A DNA stretch of 64,000 bases from Rhabdothermincola salaria (GCF_021246445.1 NZ_JAJQXW010000002.1:186001-250000); one strand, 5' to 3'. Positions 51,369-60,589 are shown, counted from the stretch's first letter. A program made the numbers and translations. The notes: generated by a model from the sequence alone, not told the origin.

Positions 51369-51658
51369 AGCTGCTGCGACGGCTGATGGGACGACGAAGC
51401 GAGCTCTCCTGCGCGGAGGTCGCGGCGGTCCTGCAGAGCTACCTCGATGACGAGCTCGACGCCCAGACCGCCGAGAAGGTGCACGAGCACCTCGAGGAGT
51501 GCCGCCGGTGCGGGATGGAGGCGGCGACGTACGAGGAGTTGAAGGCCGCGCTGCGACGCGGCCCCGACGGCCTCACCGACGAACCGGTCCGACGCCTGAG
51601 GGAGTTCGGCGAGCGCCTCGCTCACGGCGAGGTGGACCCGGAGCAACTCGGTCGTTGA
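51365..51658 (+). CDS. zf-HC2 (RsrA-like) anti-sigma factor
   Basis: A 97-aa soluble protein with H42-xxx-C46-xx-C49 (VHEHLEECRRC) and an N-terminal cysteine (SELSCAEVAAVLQSYLDDEL), matching the zinc-binding anti-sigma domain that senses thiol oxidation. No membrane helix. Translationally coupled to the ECF sigma gene, which it probably sequesters until oxidation releases it. Confidence 0.9.
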   Translation: MKLLRRLMGRRSELSCAEVAAVLQSYLDDELDAQTAEKVHEHLEECRRCGMEAATYEELKAALRRGPDGLTDEPVRRLREFGERLAHGEVDPEQLGR

Positions 51659-51715
51659 CCCTCCGGTCGGACCGACCGACGGAGTCCGACGCCAGCGTCG
51701 CCGGGCCGGACGTGC

Positions 51716-53275
51716 TCAGCCCTCGAGGCTCCCGGCGCCGACCTCGAGCTCGCCCCAACCAGCGGGCAGGGCCTCGGGACAGATGAGCCCCGGCGCCGAG
51801 GCTCGGCGCCCCACCTCCTCCAGGCCCCGGCGGAGGGAGGGACGGTCGAGCTCGGCCAGCACGAGCTCCACGGCGCCCGGATCCCACTGGGTGCCGGCCC
51901 CTTCCTCGAGCACGGCCCGGGCCCGGTCACCGCTCCGACCGGCGCGGTACTGCCGGTCGTTCGTCATGGCGTCCCACGCATCCACCACGCTGATGATGGC
52001 GACCTCGAGGGGGATCTCGTCGCCGGCCAGCCCGTCGGGGTAGCCATGGCCGTCGTGGCGCTCGTGGTGCCCGCGCACGAGCGGGGCGACCGCGGCCAGC
52101 TCCGGATCGCACGCGAGCAGCGCCGCACCCCTCGCCGGGTGCCCCTTGATCACCGAGTACTCCTCGGCCGTGAGCTTCCCCGGCTTGGTCAAGATGTCCG
52201 ACGGGATGACCAGCTTGCCGACGTCGTGGAGCAGCGCCCCCAACCCGAGCGCGCGCAGACGGCGGGGCGCGAGCCCGGCCCGCTCGCCCACCCGCAGGGC
52301 CAGGGCCGAGACCCGCACGACGTGGTCCCTGGTGATCTGGTCCTTGCGATCGAGCGCGGCAACGAAGGCATGGATCTCGGGGCGCAGACCGAGCTCGAGC
52401 GCACCGATCGGGTCGCCGGCGATGAGAGGGGCGATCGTCGCGGCCAGGGTGCGGTTGCGGAGCGCCAGCACGAGTCCGGCCCCGACGGCCACCAGCACCG
52501 AAGCCGCCTGGACCCCGTGGGCGGCCCACCACGCCGGCGACCACGTCGGCGCCGTGAGCCCGACGACCATGGCCACGCCGAGCCAGGCCAGCGCGACCAG
52601 CGCCACCCCGGTGACGGCCCCTCGACCGACGAGGTGAAGGCGGGCCTGACGGGCCACGAGCGCGGCGACGGCGAGGACGTTGACGGCGACGAGCGCCCTC
52701 TGCGTCCAACCGCTCGCGTCCGGGAGCAGCCCGAGGTCCTGCGCGCCGACCAGGGCGCCGACGACCACCGGGATCAGGACCAGCCCGAGGACGACCCAGG
52801 CCCGCCAGCGATGACCGAGATGGCGGAGCCACGGCCGTCGGGACCGCGGCCCCATCACCGGTAGGAGCCCGACCGCACCGATCGGCACGGCCACGGCCAT
52901 CGTGAACCCGGCCAGAGGCTCCGCCCGGGCGATCAGGGCCGCGCCGTAGACCCCCGTCAGCACCGAGAGCACCCCGAACGCCAGGCCGGTCAGGGCGATC
53001 TCGGCGAGCGCCCCGCGCCACCCCTTCCACAGCAAGAACAACGACGCCAACAGGCAGGCGACCGCCGACCCCACGACCAGTCCGCCGGCCACGTCGGGCG
53101 ACGCGACCCATCCGCCCCGTGCGGGGTCGGTCGAGACCGCCAGCAGCACCAGCGCGGCGAGCGCGGCGAGCGCCACCACCTCGAGGTCCCTCGGACGGGT
53201 TCCCGTCGACCGTTCGTGGTCCTTCGCCGAGCGCAGATCCGCCCGACCGCCCTGTTCACGCCGTGATGTCACCAC
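51716..53275 (-). CDS. membrane-anchored HD-GYP-type phosphohydrolase
   Basis: About 519 aa; two adjacent GTG codons (53275, 53272) are possible starts. The N-terminal ~300 residues hold 8-9 hydrophobic segments (e.g. VVALAALAALVLLAVS, GLVVGSAVACLLASLFLLW, WVVLGLVLIPVVVGALVGA). A cytoplasmic HD-GYP domain follows: RDHVVRVSALALRVGER, GLGALLHDVGKLVIPSDILT, IKGHPARGAALL, GHHERHDGHGYPDGLAGDEI. The GYP triad reads GYPDG, so it is canonical. HD-GYP proteins hydrolyse cyclic di-GMP or related dinucleotides. Convergent with the anti-sigma gene (57-bp gap). Confidence 0.85.
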   Translation of the reverse strand: MVTSRREQGGRADLRSAKDHERSTGTRPRDLEVVALAALAALVLLAVSTDPARGGWVASPDVAGGLVVGSAVACLLASLFLLWKGWRGALAEIALTGLAFGVLSVLTGVYGAALIARAEPLAGFTMAVAVPIGAVGLLPVMGPRSRRPWLRHLGHRWRAWVVLGLVLIPVVVGALVGAQDLGLLPDASGWTQRALVAVNVLAVAALVARQARLHLVGRGAVTGVALVALAWLGVAMVVGLTAPTWSPAWWAAHGVQAASVLVAVGAGLVLALRNRTLAATIAPLIAGDPIGALELGLRPEIHAFVAALDRKDQITRDHVVRVSALALRVGERAGLAPRRLRALGLGALLHDVGKLVIPSDILTKPGKLTAEEYSVIKGHPARGAALLACDPELAAVAPLVRGHHERHDGHGYPDGLAGDEIPLEVAIISVVDAWDAMTNDRQYRAGRSGDRARAVLEEGAGTQWDPGAVELVLAELDRPSLRRGLEEVGRRASAPGLICPEALPAGWGELEVGAGSLEG

Positions 53276-53462
53276 CAGTGAACCCGCCGCCACCGCGAGT
53301 CCATTCCCTCGGGTCGTGACCGAGCCGGCGGCCTCGACGACACCATGTAGGGGCGCCGTCGCGCCGCCCGGCCCGGCGAGGCCACCGGCGCACGACGCTC
53401 GTGGTCCGTCCCCGCCGAGCGGCGCGCGGGAATCCGGCCGGCCACCACGGGGTTCCCGACCC

Positions 53463-54647
53463 ATGCGCACCCCCGCCGCCCTCCTCGCCGGAGCCCTGTT
53501 CCTGGCCGGTTGTGCCGGGACGGCCACCGATGACACCGCCTCGCAGCCCTCCGGGCCGGCGCCCACGCCGGTCACCGTGACCCAGATCGAACCCGGCCCC
53601 CGAGAGGACGTGCCGTCGGCCCTGGGGAACCCCGCGGCGGAGGGGCTGCCGACCCCGCTCGTCGATCCGGAGGCGATCATCTCCGGCGGCCCTCCCCCGG
53701 ATGGCATCCCCCCGATCGACGAGCCCACGTTCCTCGAGACCGACGAGGTGGACTTCATCGCCGACGAGGAGCCCGTCCTCGCCTTCGAACTGGAGGGGGA
53801 CGCCCGGGCGTACCCGATCCAGGTGCTGATCTGGCACGAGATCGTCAACGACACCGTAGGCGGGGTCCCCGTGACCGTCACCTACTGCCCCCTGTGCAAC
53901 ACGGCCGTGGCCGTCGACCGGCGCGTGGACGACCGCACCCTCAGCTTCAGCACCTCGGGCAGCCTGTACCAGAGCGCCTTGGTGATGTACGACCGCCAGA
54001 CCGAGTCGCTCTGGAGCCACTTCACCGGCGAGGCGATCGCTGGGGTCCTCACCGGCGAGCAACTCGACCGCCACCCAGTGGCGACCGTGGCCTGGAAGGA
54101 CTGGCGCGAGGCCAACCCCGACGGCCTGGTCCTCTCCCGCGAGACGGGCCACGACCGGTCCTACGGCCGCAACCCCTACCCCGGCTACGACGACGTGAAC
54201 AGCGAGCCGTTCCTCTTCGAAGGTGAGACCGACGGCCGGCTGGCCGCCAAGACCCGAGTCGTCGGCGTGGGCCTCGACGCCGAGCCCACCGCCATCCGCC
54301 TCGAGCCGCTCCTCGACGAAGGAGTCCTCGAGCTCGAGCTCGACGGTGAGCCGGCGGTGGCGTGGGCTCTGCCCGGCACGGCCTCGGCGCTCGACGCCGG
54401 CGATGTGCCCGACGGCCGCGATGTCGGTGCCACCGGCGTGTTCTCCCGCACGGTCGACGGGCAGGACCTGACATTCAGCCGCACCGACGACGGCTTCCGC
54501 GACGACGAGACCGGCTCGGCGTGGAACGTGCTCGGCCAGGCGACCAGCGGGCCCCTCGAGGGCAGCCAGCTGCGGGCCTTCGAACACGTCGACACCTTCT
54601 GGTTCGCGTGGGCGGCCTTCGCCCCCGAGACCCGTGTGCTTCCCTGA
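53463..54647 (+). CDS. DUF3179 lipoprotein
   Basis: A 394-aa secreted lipoprotein: signal peptide MRTPAALLAGALFLAGC with an ideal LAGC lipobox. The mature part matches DUF3179: ARAYPIQVLIWHEIVNDTVG, VTVTYCPLCNTAVAVDRRVD, SGSLYQSALVMYDRQTESLW and a C-terminal DTFWFAWAAFAPETRV. The CPLC cysteine pair is a family feature and may bind metal. Function unknown; frequently near copper or redox genes. Divergent from the HD-GYP gene. The flavodoxin-like gene follows 44 bp later on the same strand. Confidence 0.9.
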   Translation: MRTPAALLAGALFLAGCAGTATDDTASQPSGPAPTPVTVTQIEPGPREDVPSALGNPAAEGLPTPLVDPEAIISGGPPPDGIPPIDEPTFLETDEVDFIADEEPVLAFELEGDARAYPIQVLIWHEIVNDTVGGVPVTVTYCPLCNTAVAVDRRVDDRTLSFSTSGSLYQSALVMYDRQTESLWSHFTGEAIAGVLTGEQLDRHPVATVAWKDWREANPDGLVLSRETGHDRSYGRNPYPGYDDVNSEPFLFEGETDGRLAAKTRVVGVGLDAEPTAIRLEPLLDEGVLELELDGEPAVAWALPGTASALDAGDVPDGRDVGATGVFSRTVDGQDLTFSRTDDGFRDDETGSAWNVLGQATSGPLEGSQLRAFEHVDTFWFAWAAFAPETRVLP

Positions 54648-54691
54648 GCCTCGTTCCGTCTTGCCCCGACCTCCACGACCAGGAGCACCCC

Positions 54692-55438
54692 TTGCCCACC
54701 GATCCAGTCGCTTCCCCCTCTCAGGGCAACCCGCCATGGGACTTCTCCGACCTCTCGGCCCTCTTCGTGAACTGCACCCTCAAGCCGTCGCCGCAGCCAT
54801 CGCACACCGAGGGGCTGGCGCGCATCGCCACCGACATCCTCGAGGCCAACGGAGTCGAGGTGGAGATGGTGCGCGCCGTCGACCTCGACCTCCCGCCGGG
54901 GGTGCAGCCCGACATGACCGAGCACGGCGCCGCATCAGACGGCTGGCCCGACCTCTACCGCAAGGTCATGGCCGCCGACATCCTCGTCATCATGACCCCC
55001 ATCTGGTTGGGCGAGAAGTCCTCCGTCTGCACGAGGCTCGTCGAACGCCTCTACGGGTCCTCGAGCCTGCTCAACGAGGTCGGGCAGTACGCCTACTACG
55101 GGCGGGTCGGGGGCTGCCTCGTCACCGGCAACGAGGACGGCGCCAAGCACTGCGCCATGAACGTCCTCTACTCGTTGCAGCACCTCGGCTTCACCATCCC
55201 GCCACAGGCCGACGCGGCGTGGCTCGGCGAGGTCGGGCCCGGACCGTCGTACCTCGATGAGGGGTCGGGCGGACCGGAGAACGACTTCACCAACCGCAAC
55301 ACCTCGTTCATGACCTGGAACCTCATGCACACCGCCCGCCTGTTGCGCGACGCCGGTGGTTTCCCGGCTCAGGGCAATCAGCGCACGGCATGGGACGAGG
55401 GCCAACGCCTCGACGCCCCCAACCCCGAGTACCGCTGA
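54692..55438 (+). CDS. flavodoxin-like NADPH-dependent FMN reductase family protein
   Basis: A 248-aa protein beginning at a TTG with AGGAG six bases upstream, which decides the start. Flavodoxin fold: LFVNCTLKPSPQPSHTEGLA (phosphate-binding loop), MAADILVIMTPIWLGEKSSV, YYGRVGGCLVTGNEDGAKHC. Likely a cytosolic FMN-binding NAD(P)H oxidoreductase. Sits in a plus-strand run with the DUF3179 lipoprotein and DoxX genes. Confidence 0.88.
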   Translation: MPTDPVASPSQGNPPWDFSDLSALFVNCTLKPSPQPSHTEGLARIATDILEANGVEVEMVRAVDLDLPPGVQPDMTEHGAASDGWPDLYRKVMAADILVIMTPIWLGEKSSVCTRLVERLYGSSSLLNEVGQYAYYGRVGGCLVTGNEDGAKHCAMNVLYSLQHLGFTIPPQADAAWLGEVGPGPSYLDEGSGGPENDFTNRNTSFMTWNLMHTARLLRDAGGFPAQGNQRTAWDEGQRLDAPNPEYR

Positions 55439-55521
55439 GAGAAATCCGCTCGGGACTGGAAGGCGGCGCGCCGCCAGAGGGTTCTCCGTTCGTCAACGAA
55501 CCAACCCATGGAGCCCCAACT

Positions 55522-55998
55522 GTGAAACCGCTTTGCGCAACCCTCTCGCGACTTCGACCGGCCGCACCGATCATCCTCCGAGTCATCCTCGGTGGGCTGT
55601 TCGTGTGGCACGGGGTCGACAAGTTCCAGTCCGGGATCGACATGGTGGAGTCCATGTTCGACATGTGGGGAGTACCCCTCCCGGGCCTGGCTGCACCCCT
55701 CGTCGCCGTCGTCGAGATCGTGGGCGGCATCGCCCTCATCCTCGGCCTCATGACCCGAGCCTCGGCGATGGTGCTCTCCGTGGTGATGATCGGCGCCCTC
55801 GTCTACGTCAAGGGCGACGTCGGACTCATCCCCATGGACGCGGCCGGCGCCGAGGTGGACCTCGCCTACCTAGGTGGGCTGCTCGCCCTCGTCGCCCTCG
55901 GCCCGGGCCCGCTGTCGGTCGACATGGCCATGGGCATCGAGGCCGACGACCTCCGGCCCGCCACCACCCCGAGCGAACGCACCGCCGTCTCGGTCTGA
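55522..55998 (+). CDS. DoxX-family membrane protein
   Basis: A 158-aa four-helix membrane protein starting at a GTG (GGAG 8 nt upstream). Helices: ILRVILGGLFVWHGVDKFQ, PLVAVVEIVGGIALILGLM, AMVLSVVMIGALVYVKGD and AYLGGLLALVALGPGPLSVD. Fits the DoxX/DoxD group, linked to redox balance of the membrane. Preceded by the flavodoxin-like gene (83-bp gap containing a GGCGGCGCGCCGCC palindrome at 55462-55475). Confidence 0.85.
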   Translation: MKPLCATLSRLRPAAPIILRVILGGLFVWHGVDKFQSGIDMVESMFDMWGVPLPGLAAPLVAVVEIVGGIALILGLMTRASAMVLSVVMIGALVYVKGDVGLIPMDAAGAEVDLAYLGGLLALVALGPGPLSVDMAMGIEADDLRPATTPSERTAVSV

Positions 55999-56095
55999 GC
56001 TCGCATCGGGTCGGGTGAGGTGGCCGCCGCCTCGCCCGGCCCGACCCGCGCCCCGGCCCAGGGTCGACCCCTCGGTCGACCTCTCGCCCACCGAG

Positions 56096-56272
56096 TCAGT
56101 GGAGAAGGCGCAGGCCCATCAAGCCGACGGTGAGCACCGCCGCTCCCGCCACGAAGGTCAACGCGTCGCGGTTGCGGCGGGCCAACCACAGGGCGCCGGC
56201 GAACAGGATCAGCGCGGCCACGGCCTGGACGTACACACCACCGTCGGTTCGGGGAAGGAAGAACTCACCCAT
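56096..56272 (-). CDS. small membrane protein (58 aa)
   Basis: Minus-strand frame with two hydrophobic helices (VQAVAALILFAGALWLA and ALTFVAGAAVLTVGLMGL) joined by RRNRD, so a two-pass peptide with a positively charged loop. It starts at an ATG at 56272; no strong ribosome-binding site is visible. It lies between convergent and divergent neighbours without overlap. No family is recognised. Confidence 0.55.
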   Translation of the reverse strand: MGEFFLPRTDGGVYVQAVAALILFAGALWLARRNRDALTFVAGAAVLTVGLMGLRLLH

Positions 56273-56456
56273 CACGGTCCTGGCAGCTGCCCATGCCCTG
56301 CGAACCCGGTCGGGTCGAGGGGCATTCCCCGGCTCGAGGGGGCGACCAGGGATCCACCGAGGAATCGTGACGACCCGACCCGGGTTCCCGCGTCGATCGA
56401 CGGTCCGGCCCTCGCGGCCCGACCACGACCGACAACCCCCCAACACAGGAGCGACC

Positions 56457-57857
56457 ATGGCCCCCACCACGACACCAGGATCCGACCCCACCGACACCCT
56501 CGAGACCGCCGATGTGGTGGTGCTGGGGATGGGGCCCGGCGGGGAGCACGTCGCCGGTCGGCTCGCGGAGGAAGGGCTCGACGTCGTGGGGATCGACGCC
56601 GAGCTCGTCGGGGGCGAGTGCCCCTACTGGGGATGCATCCCGTCGAAGATGATGGTGCGGGCGGCCGACCTGCTGGCCGAAGCCCACCGGATCGACGGTG
56701 TCGCCGGCCACGCCGAGGTGCACGCCGATTTCGGGCCCGTGACCCGCCGGATCCGCGACGAGGCCACCGACGACTGGGACGACACCGTCGCCGTCGAACG
56801 CTTCGAGAAGAAGGGCGGGACTTTCGTACGGGGCCGGGGCCGCCTCGTCGGTCCCGACGCCGTCGAGGTCGACGGCCGCGTCTACCGAGCCACACGCGGC
56901 GTCGTGCTCGCCACCGGCACCAGCGCCTTCATCCCACCGATCGACGGCCTGGCCGACACGCCGTACTGGACCAACCGCGAAGCCATCGCCGCCACCACCG
57001 CACCGGAGAGCATCGTCGTCCTCGGCGGGGGCGCCATCGGGGCCGAGCTGGCCCAGGTCTTCGCCCGATTCGGCTCGGCGGTCACCGTGGTCGAGGCCGC
57101 CGAGCGCCTCCTCCCCCTCGAGGAGCCCGAAGCCGGCCACCTGCTCGCCGAGGTCTTCGGCGCCGAGGGGATCGACGTGCGCACCGACGTGGCCGCCGCA
57201 CGGGTCCACCACCAGGACGGCCGGTTCGCCATCGAGCTGGCCGACAGCACGGTGGTCGACGCCGAACGCCTCCTCGTGGCCACGGGCCGACGGGCCGATC
57301 CGGCCGGCATCGGCGCCGAGCACGCGGGCATCGCGGCCGACGCCCGTTGGGTCGACGTCGACGCCGACCTCCGGGTCGCCCCGGGGGTCTGGGCCGTCGG
57401 CGACCTCACGGGCAAGGGGGCCTTCACCCACGTGGCGATGTACCAGGCCGACATCGCCATCGCCGACATCCTCGAACAGCCCCACGAGCCTGCCCGCTAC
57501 GGGGCCCTTCCCCGGGTCACCTTCACCGACCCCGAGGTCGGGTCCGTCGGCCTCTCGGAGGCCGACGCCGTGGCGGAAGGGATAACCGTGGCCGTGGGGA
57601 GCACGCAGGTGGGGTCCACCGCCCGGGGTTGGCTGCACGGTCCCGGCAACGACGGGCTCATCAAGCTGGTCGCCGATCGGGATCGTGGCGTGCTGGTGGG
57701 CGCCACCTCGATGGGTCCCGCCGGAGGGGAGGTCCTCGGGCTGCTCACCCTCGCGGTGCACGCCGAGATCCCCCTCGACGTGCTGCGCACGATGATCTAC
57801 GCCTACCCGACCTTCCACCGCGGGGTCGAGGACGCCCTGCGCGACCTCGACGCCTGA
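56457..57857 (+). CDS. class I FAD pyridine nucleotide-disulfide oxidoreductase
   Basis: A 466-aa enzyme; ATG preceded by AGGAG 6 nt upstream. FAD site GMGPGGEHVAGRLAEEG (near 24-40), redox cysteines C55-PYWG-C60 in GGECPYWGCIPSKMM, NAD(P) site VVLGGGAIGAELAQVF, second FAD contact GVWAVGDLTGKGAFTHVA, and C-terminal AYPTFHRGVEDAL with the catalytic histidine. The CPYWGC disulfide is typical of a distinct actinobacterial subgroup and differs from the CTHTGC enzyme at 46.4 kb. Substrate unknown. Confidence 0.9.
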   Translation: MAPTTTPGSDPTDTLETADVVVLGMGPGGEHVAGRLAEEGLDVVGIDAELVGGECPYWGCIPSKMMVRAADLLAEAHRIDGVAGHAEVHADFGPVTRRIRDEATDDWDDTVAVERFEKKGGTFVRGRGRLVGPDAVEVDGRVYRATRGVVLATGTSAFIPPIDGLADTPYWTNREAIAATTAPESIVVLGGGAIGAELAQVFARFGSAVTVVEAAERLLPLEEPEAGHLLAEVFGAEGIDVRTDVAAARVHHQDGRFAIELADSTVVDAERLLVATGRRADPAGIGAEHAGIAADARWVDVDADLRVAPGVWAVGDLTGKGAFTHVAMYQADIAIADILEQPHEPARYGALPRVTFTDPEVGSVGLSEADAVAEGITVAVGSTQVGSTARGWLHGPGNDGLIKLVADRDRGVLVGATSMGPAGGEVLGLLTLAVHAEIPLDVLRTMIYAYPTFHRGVEDALRDLDA

Positions 57858-57860
57858 CCG

Positions 57861-57898
57861 GTCGGGAGCGCCTCCGCCAGTCGGGGGCGCCTCCGCCG
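57861..57898. repeat. 19-bp tandem duplication between convergent genes
   Basis: GTCGGGAGCGCCTCCGCCA is followed at once by GTCGGGGGCGCCTCCGCCG, 17 of 19 identical. It fills most of the gap between the convergent oxidoreductase and CcdA genes and may contribute to bidirectional termination. Confidence 0.7.
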
Positions 57899-57903
57899 AC
57901 AGC

Positions 57904-58785
57904 TCAGGCGTCCTCGGTCACCGGGGCCGGTTCCGGCCGGCGGTTGCCCTGCACCCGCCGCCATGTCCAGACGGCGCCTCCGACGACTGCCAGGGCGGCG
58001 CCCACCACAACCACCCCGGTGACGGGATCGTCGGGCACGAGGGTCTGCTGGAGCCAGGTCTGCAACTCGGTGGCCCGGTCGACGATGGGGTCCCGGCCGT
58101 CGCCGCCGGAGAGGACCCGCACCTCGAACCACCCGTACCAGGCGACGTAGGCACCGGCCAGCAACAACAAGACCCCGGAGAACCGTGAGACGTAGGGCAG
58201 CGCCCGACGCAGCCGAGTGGCCAACCCGGCCCGGGCCAGCGCGGCGGCGACGGTGAGGGCGGTGACCACCACGCCCATGCCGAGGGCGTAGACCACGAAC
58301 ACGGTGACCCCCGAGGCCACGTTGGTCGAGCTGAAGGTGGACGAGGTCACCGCCAGGAAGGGCCCGATGGTGCACGACAGCGACGCCACCGCGTAGGAGA
58401 CGCCGAACAGGAACATGGAGGGGAGGCTTCCGTCGCGTCCGCCCTTGCCCAGCTTGGGGATCTTGAGGGTGATCTCGCGACCGGCGAGCATGGCCACGCC
58501 GAGGCCGACGAGGGCCACCCCGATGACGATGGTGACCCACGGCAGGTAGCGCTCGACCGAGACCGCCAGCGGGCTGATGACGAGCCCGAAGAGCCCGAAC
58601 ACGAGAACGAACCCGAGAGTCAGCGCCCCGCTCACCGCGAAGGCCCGGGGCACCGCTCCCACACCGGGCTGGTGTCCCTCGCCCACGAAGGCGGCGAGGT
58701 AGGCGGGGAGCAGCGCGAACCCGCACGGGTTCACGGTGGCGGCCATCCCGGCCGCCAGCGCGAGAGCGAAGGGACCTTCCAGCAT
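57904..58785 (-). CDS. ccdA: CcdA-type thiol:disulfide membrane transporter
   Basis: A 293-aa polytopic protein. Redox cysteines sit in helix-proximal motifs TVNPCGFALLP (C21) and ASLSCTIGPFLA, as in CcdA/DsbD-gamma, which pass electrons from cytoplasmic thioredoxin across the membrane. About six to seven helices are followed by a longer C-terminal part with a final helix (VVVVGAALAVVGGAVW). The start lies five bases after the TlpA-like stop, so the two form an operon: CcdA would reduce the extracytoplasmic thioredoxin-like partner. Confidence 0.9.
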   Translation of the reverse strand: MLEGPFALALAAGMAATVNPCGFALLPAYLAAFVGEGHQPGVGAVPRAFAVSGALTLGFVLVFGLFGLVISPLAVSVERYLPWVTIVIGVALVGLGVAMLAGREITLKIPKLGKGGRDGSLPSMFLFGVSYAVASLSCTIGPFLAVTSSTFSSTNVASGVTVFVVYALGMGVVVTALTVAAALARAGLATRLRRALPYVSRFSGVLLLLAGAYVAWYGWFEVRVLSGGDGRDPIVDRATELQTWLQQTLVPDDPVTGVVVVGAALAVVGGAVWTWRRVQGNRRPEPAPVTEDA

Positions 58786-58790
58786 CGGCG

Positions 58791-59318
58791 TCAGGTGGCG
58801 TCGGCGAGACTCGTCATGCGCTCGACGAGGGCGTCCTCACCCATGGTCCCGACGAAGACCTCCACCTCACCGCTGGCACCGACGAAGGCGAACGCCGGTT
58901 GCGCGAACACGCCGTAGTCCGACCAGATCGACCCGTCGGCGTCGACCACGTGCTCCAGCGCCCCCGTACCGGTGTCCGCGACGAAGCCCTCCATCGCTGG
59001 AATCTCGCCTCGACCCGCGACCCCGACCACCTGGACCCGCCCGTCGAAGGCCTCGGCTGCAGCCACGACGTCCGGCGCCTCGGCTCGACAGCTCGTGCAC
59101 CACGGCGCCCAGAACCACAGCACCGAAGGTGCCCCCTCGAGGGAGGCCGAGTCGAACTCGCCACCGCTCACCGTGGCCGCGGTGAACCCCGGGGCGGCGG
59201 CATCGCCGGCACCGGAGGGCCCCTGCGCCCCACCATCGGAGGAGCTGCCCCCGCAGGCCGCAGCCACCAGCCCGAACCCGAACACGACGGCCAGAGCGCG
59301 AATCCACATTCGTTGCAT
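58791..59318 (-). CDS. TlpA-like thioredoxin-fold lipoprotein
   Basis: A 175-aa protein: signal peptide with lipobox VAAAC (C22), then a redoxin/TlpA domain with active site W74-C75-T-S-C78 in LWFWAPWCTSCRAEAPDVVA and a cis-proline region FAQPAFAFVG. Membrane-anchored thiol-disulfide reductase of the extracytoplasmic side. Upstream of ccdA in the same operon. A second in-frame ATG three codons later (59309) is also possible. Confidence 0.9.
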   Translation of the reverse strand: MQRMWIRALAVVFGFGLVAAACGGSSSDGGAQGPSGAGDAAAPGFTAATVSGGEFDSASLEGAPSVLWFWAPWCTSCRAEAPDVVAAAEAFDGRVQVVGVAGRGEIPAMEGFVADTGTGALEHVVDADGSIWSDYGVFAQPAFAFVGASGEVEVFVGTMGEDALVERMTSLADAT

Positions 59319-59431
59319 GCCTCGCCAACCCGCTTCGTCGCAACGGCATTCCCGCCCGTGTCCGCGTCCGCGCCGGGCGACCGGCCGACCGGCCGCGCCC
59401 GATCGGAATGCCTCCGCCGCCCACCGGGTTC

Positions 59432-59624
59432 TCGGCGCCTGCCCACCGACGCCGACCTGACGGCCTTCACGAACGCCGGCTACCGAGAGGAGGAGGTGCT
59501 GCAGATCGTCCTCGCCATCGCCGTGAAGACGATCAGCAACTACACCAACCACCTGTGCCACACCGAGGTGGACGACGTCTTCTCCCAGCGATCCTGGTCC
59601 GACCCGGGACACGCCGCCGGCTGA
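59432..59624 (+). pseudogene. C-terminal fragment of an AhpD/carboxymuconolactone decarboxylase-like protein
   Basis: The frame reads DLTAFTNAGYREEEVLQIVL, IAVKTISNYTNHLCHTEVDD, VF...W to a stop. This is the C-terminal helix set of peroxidase-related AhpD-like proteins (FxxAGYxxxxLLEVVLGIALKTLSNYTNH). The upstream catalytic CxxC part is missing, and the preceding sequence is not homologous. Relict. Confidence 0.7.
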
Positions 59625-59802
59625 CCGGCGCCTTTCGGCGCGGACCAGGACGAGTGTCTCGCCGACATCTGGCACCCCTAGGTGCTCGACAGCACGCGCA
59701 CAGAAGGCCGAGGGCGGCGTAGGGGCGGCATCGGTTACCGGGAGCCTGTTGCAGCCAATAGGGTCAGAGAAGCCATGCGGACTCCCGACCGAGAGGTGGC
59801 CG

Positions 59803-60213
59803 ATGCCTGAACCTCTCCAGAAGCGCGAGTCCTGGCGACACCAGCTGCCCCTGGTCGTCGGCGCGATGGCGGTGGCGGTGCTGGTCCTCGTGGGGTGTGG
59901 CGATGACGGCACCGACAACGCGGCCCAGAGCACCTCAGCCGAACGAGGAGCCGAGGTCTACACCGACAGCTGCGCCTCGTGTCATGGCTCTGAGCTCGAG
60001 GGCACGGATCAGGGTCCGTCACTGCTGTCGATCGTCTACGAGCCGGGTCATCACCCCGACGAGGCCTTCCGAAGCGCGATCGCCAACGGCGCCCCCCAGC
60101 ACCACTGGCAGTTCGGCGCGATGCCCCCCGTGGAGGGGCTCGACCCGGCTGGTGTCGACGCCGTCATCGGTTTCATCCGGTCCCAGCAGGAGACGCAGGG
60201 CTTCCAGCGCTAG
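59803..60213 (+). CDS. lipoprotein c-type cytochrome
   Basis: A 136-aa protein starting at the ATG at 59803 (GAGAGG 7 nt upstream). Signal/lipobox VLVLVGC (C32), haem-binding C57-A-S-C60-H61, and a distal methionine in WQFGAMPPVEGL. A class I mono-haem cytochrome c anchored on the outer face of the membrane, serving electron transfer. Neighbouring ccdA/tlpA could support its haem-thiol chemistry. Confidence 0.88.
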   Translation: MPEPLQKRESWRHQLPLVVGAMAVAVLVLVGCGDDGTDNAAQSTSAERGAEVYTDSCASCHGSELEGTDQGPSLLSIVYEPGHHPDEAFRSAIANGAPQHHWQFGAMPPVEGLDPAGVDAVIGFIRSQQETQGFQR

Positions 60214-60275
60214 CAGTCAGGCCGCGACCACGGAGCAGATCCCGGCGCGTCACCCGGTGGCCCCTCCTCCCGGCC

Positions 60276-60449
60276 GGGAACGCGCCCGGCAGCATCGGCA
60301 TCGCCCGCGCGACCGGGCACTCGGCTGACAAGCTGCTGCACGACGCCGACGTCGCGATGTACCAGGCCAAAGCCAACGGGAAGCACGGCATCGTGACCTT
60401 CGCCGCCGAGACGGCACACACCCGCCACGACCGCGTCACCCTCGACTAG
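60276..60449 (+). pseudogene. C-terminal fragment of a GGDEF (diguanylate cyclase) domain
   Basis: Reads GNAPGSIGIARATGHSADKL, LHDADVAMYQAKANGKHGIV to a TAG. This is the end of a GGDEF domain (SxGIA ... ADxAMYxAKxxGKN). The GGDEF signature itself and everything before it are absent, and no start codon is in place. Relict of a signalling gene. Confidence 0.8.
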
Positions 60450-60589
60450 CCCTCTGAGGCGGGAGTGCGACTCGGTCGAACGGTTCCTCCGCGCACGACC
60501 CCTCGGCCCCGACCCCCTCGGGGAGTTCCGCGCCAGAGCCTGAAGCGGGCGCCACGCCGCGGTCGTCGCGTCCAGCTGCTCGTCCCAGC

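Noticed and set aside
55874-58150. Long plus-strand Arg/Gly-rich frame
   Set aside because: It overlaps the FAD disulfide oxidoreductase in another frame; composition is typical of out-of-frame GC-rich reading.
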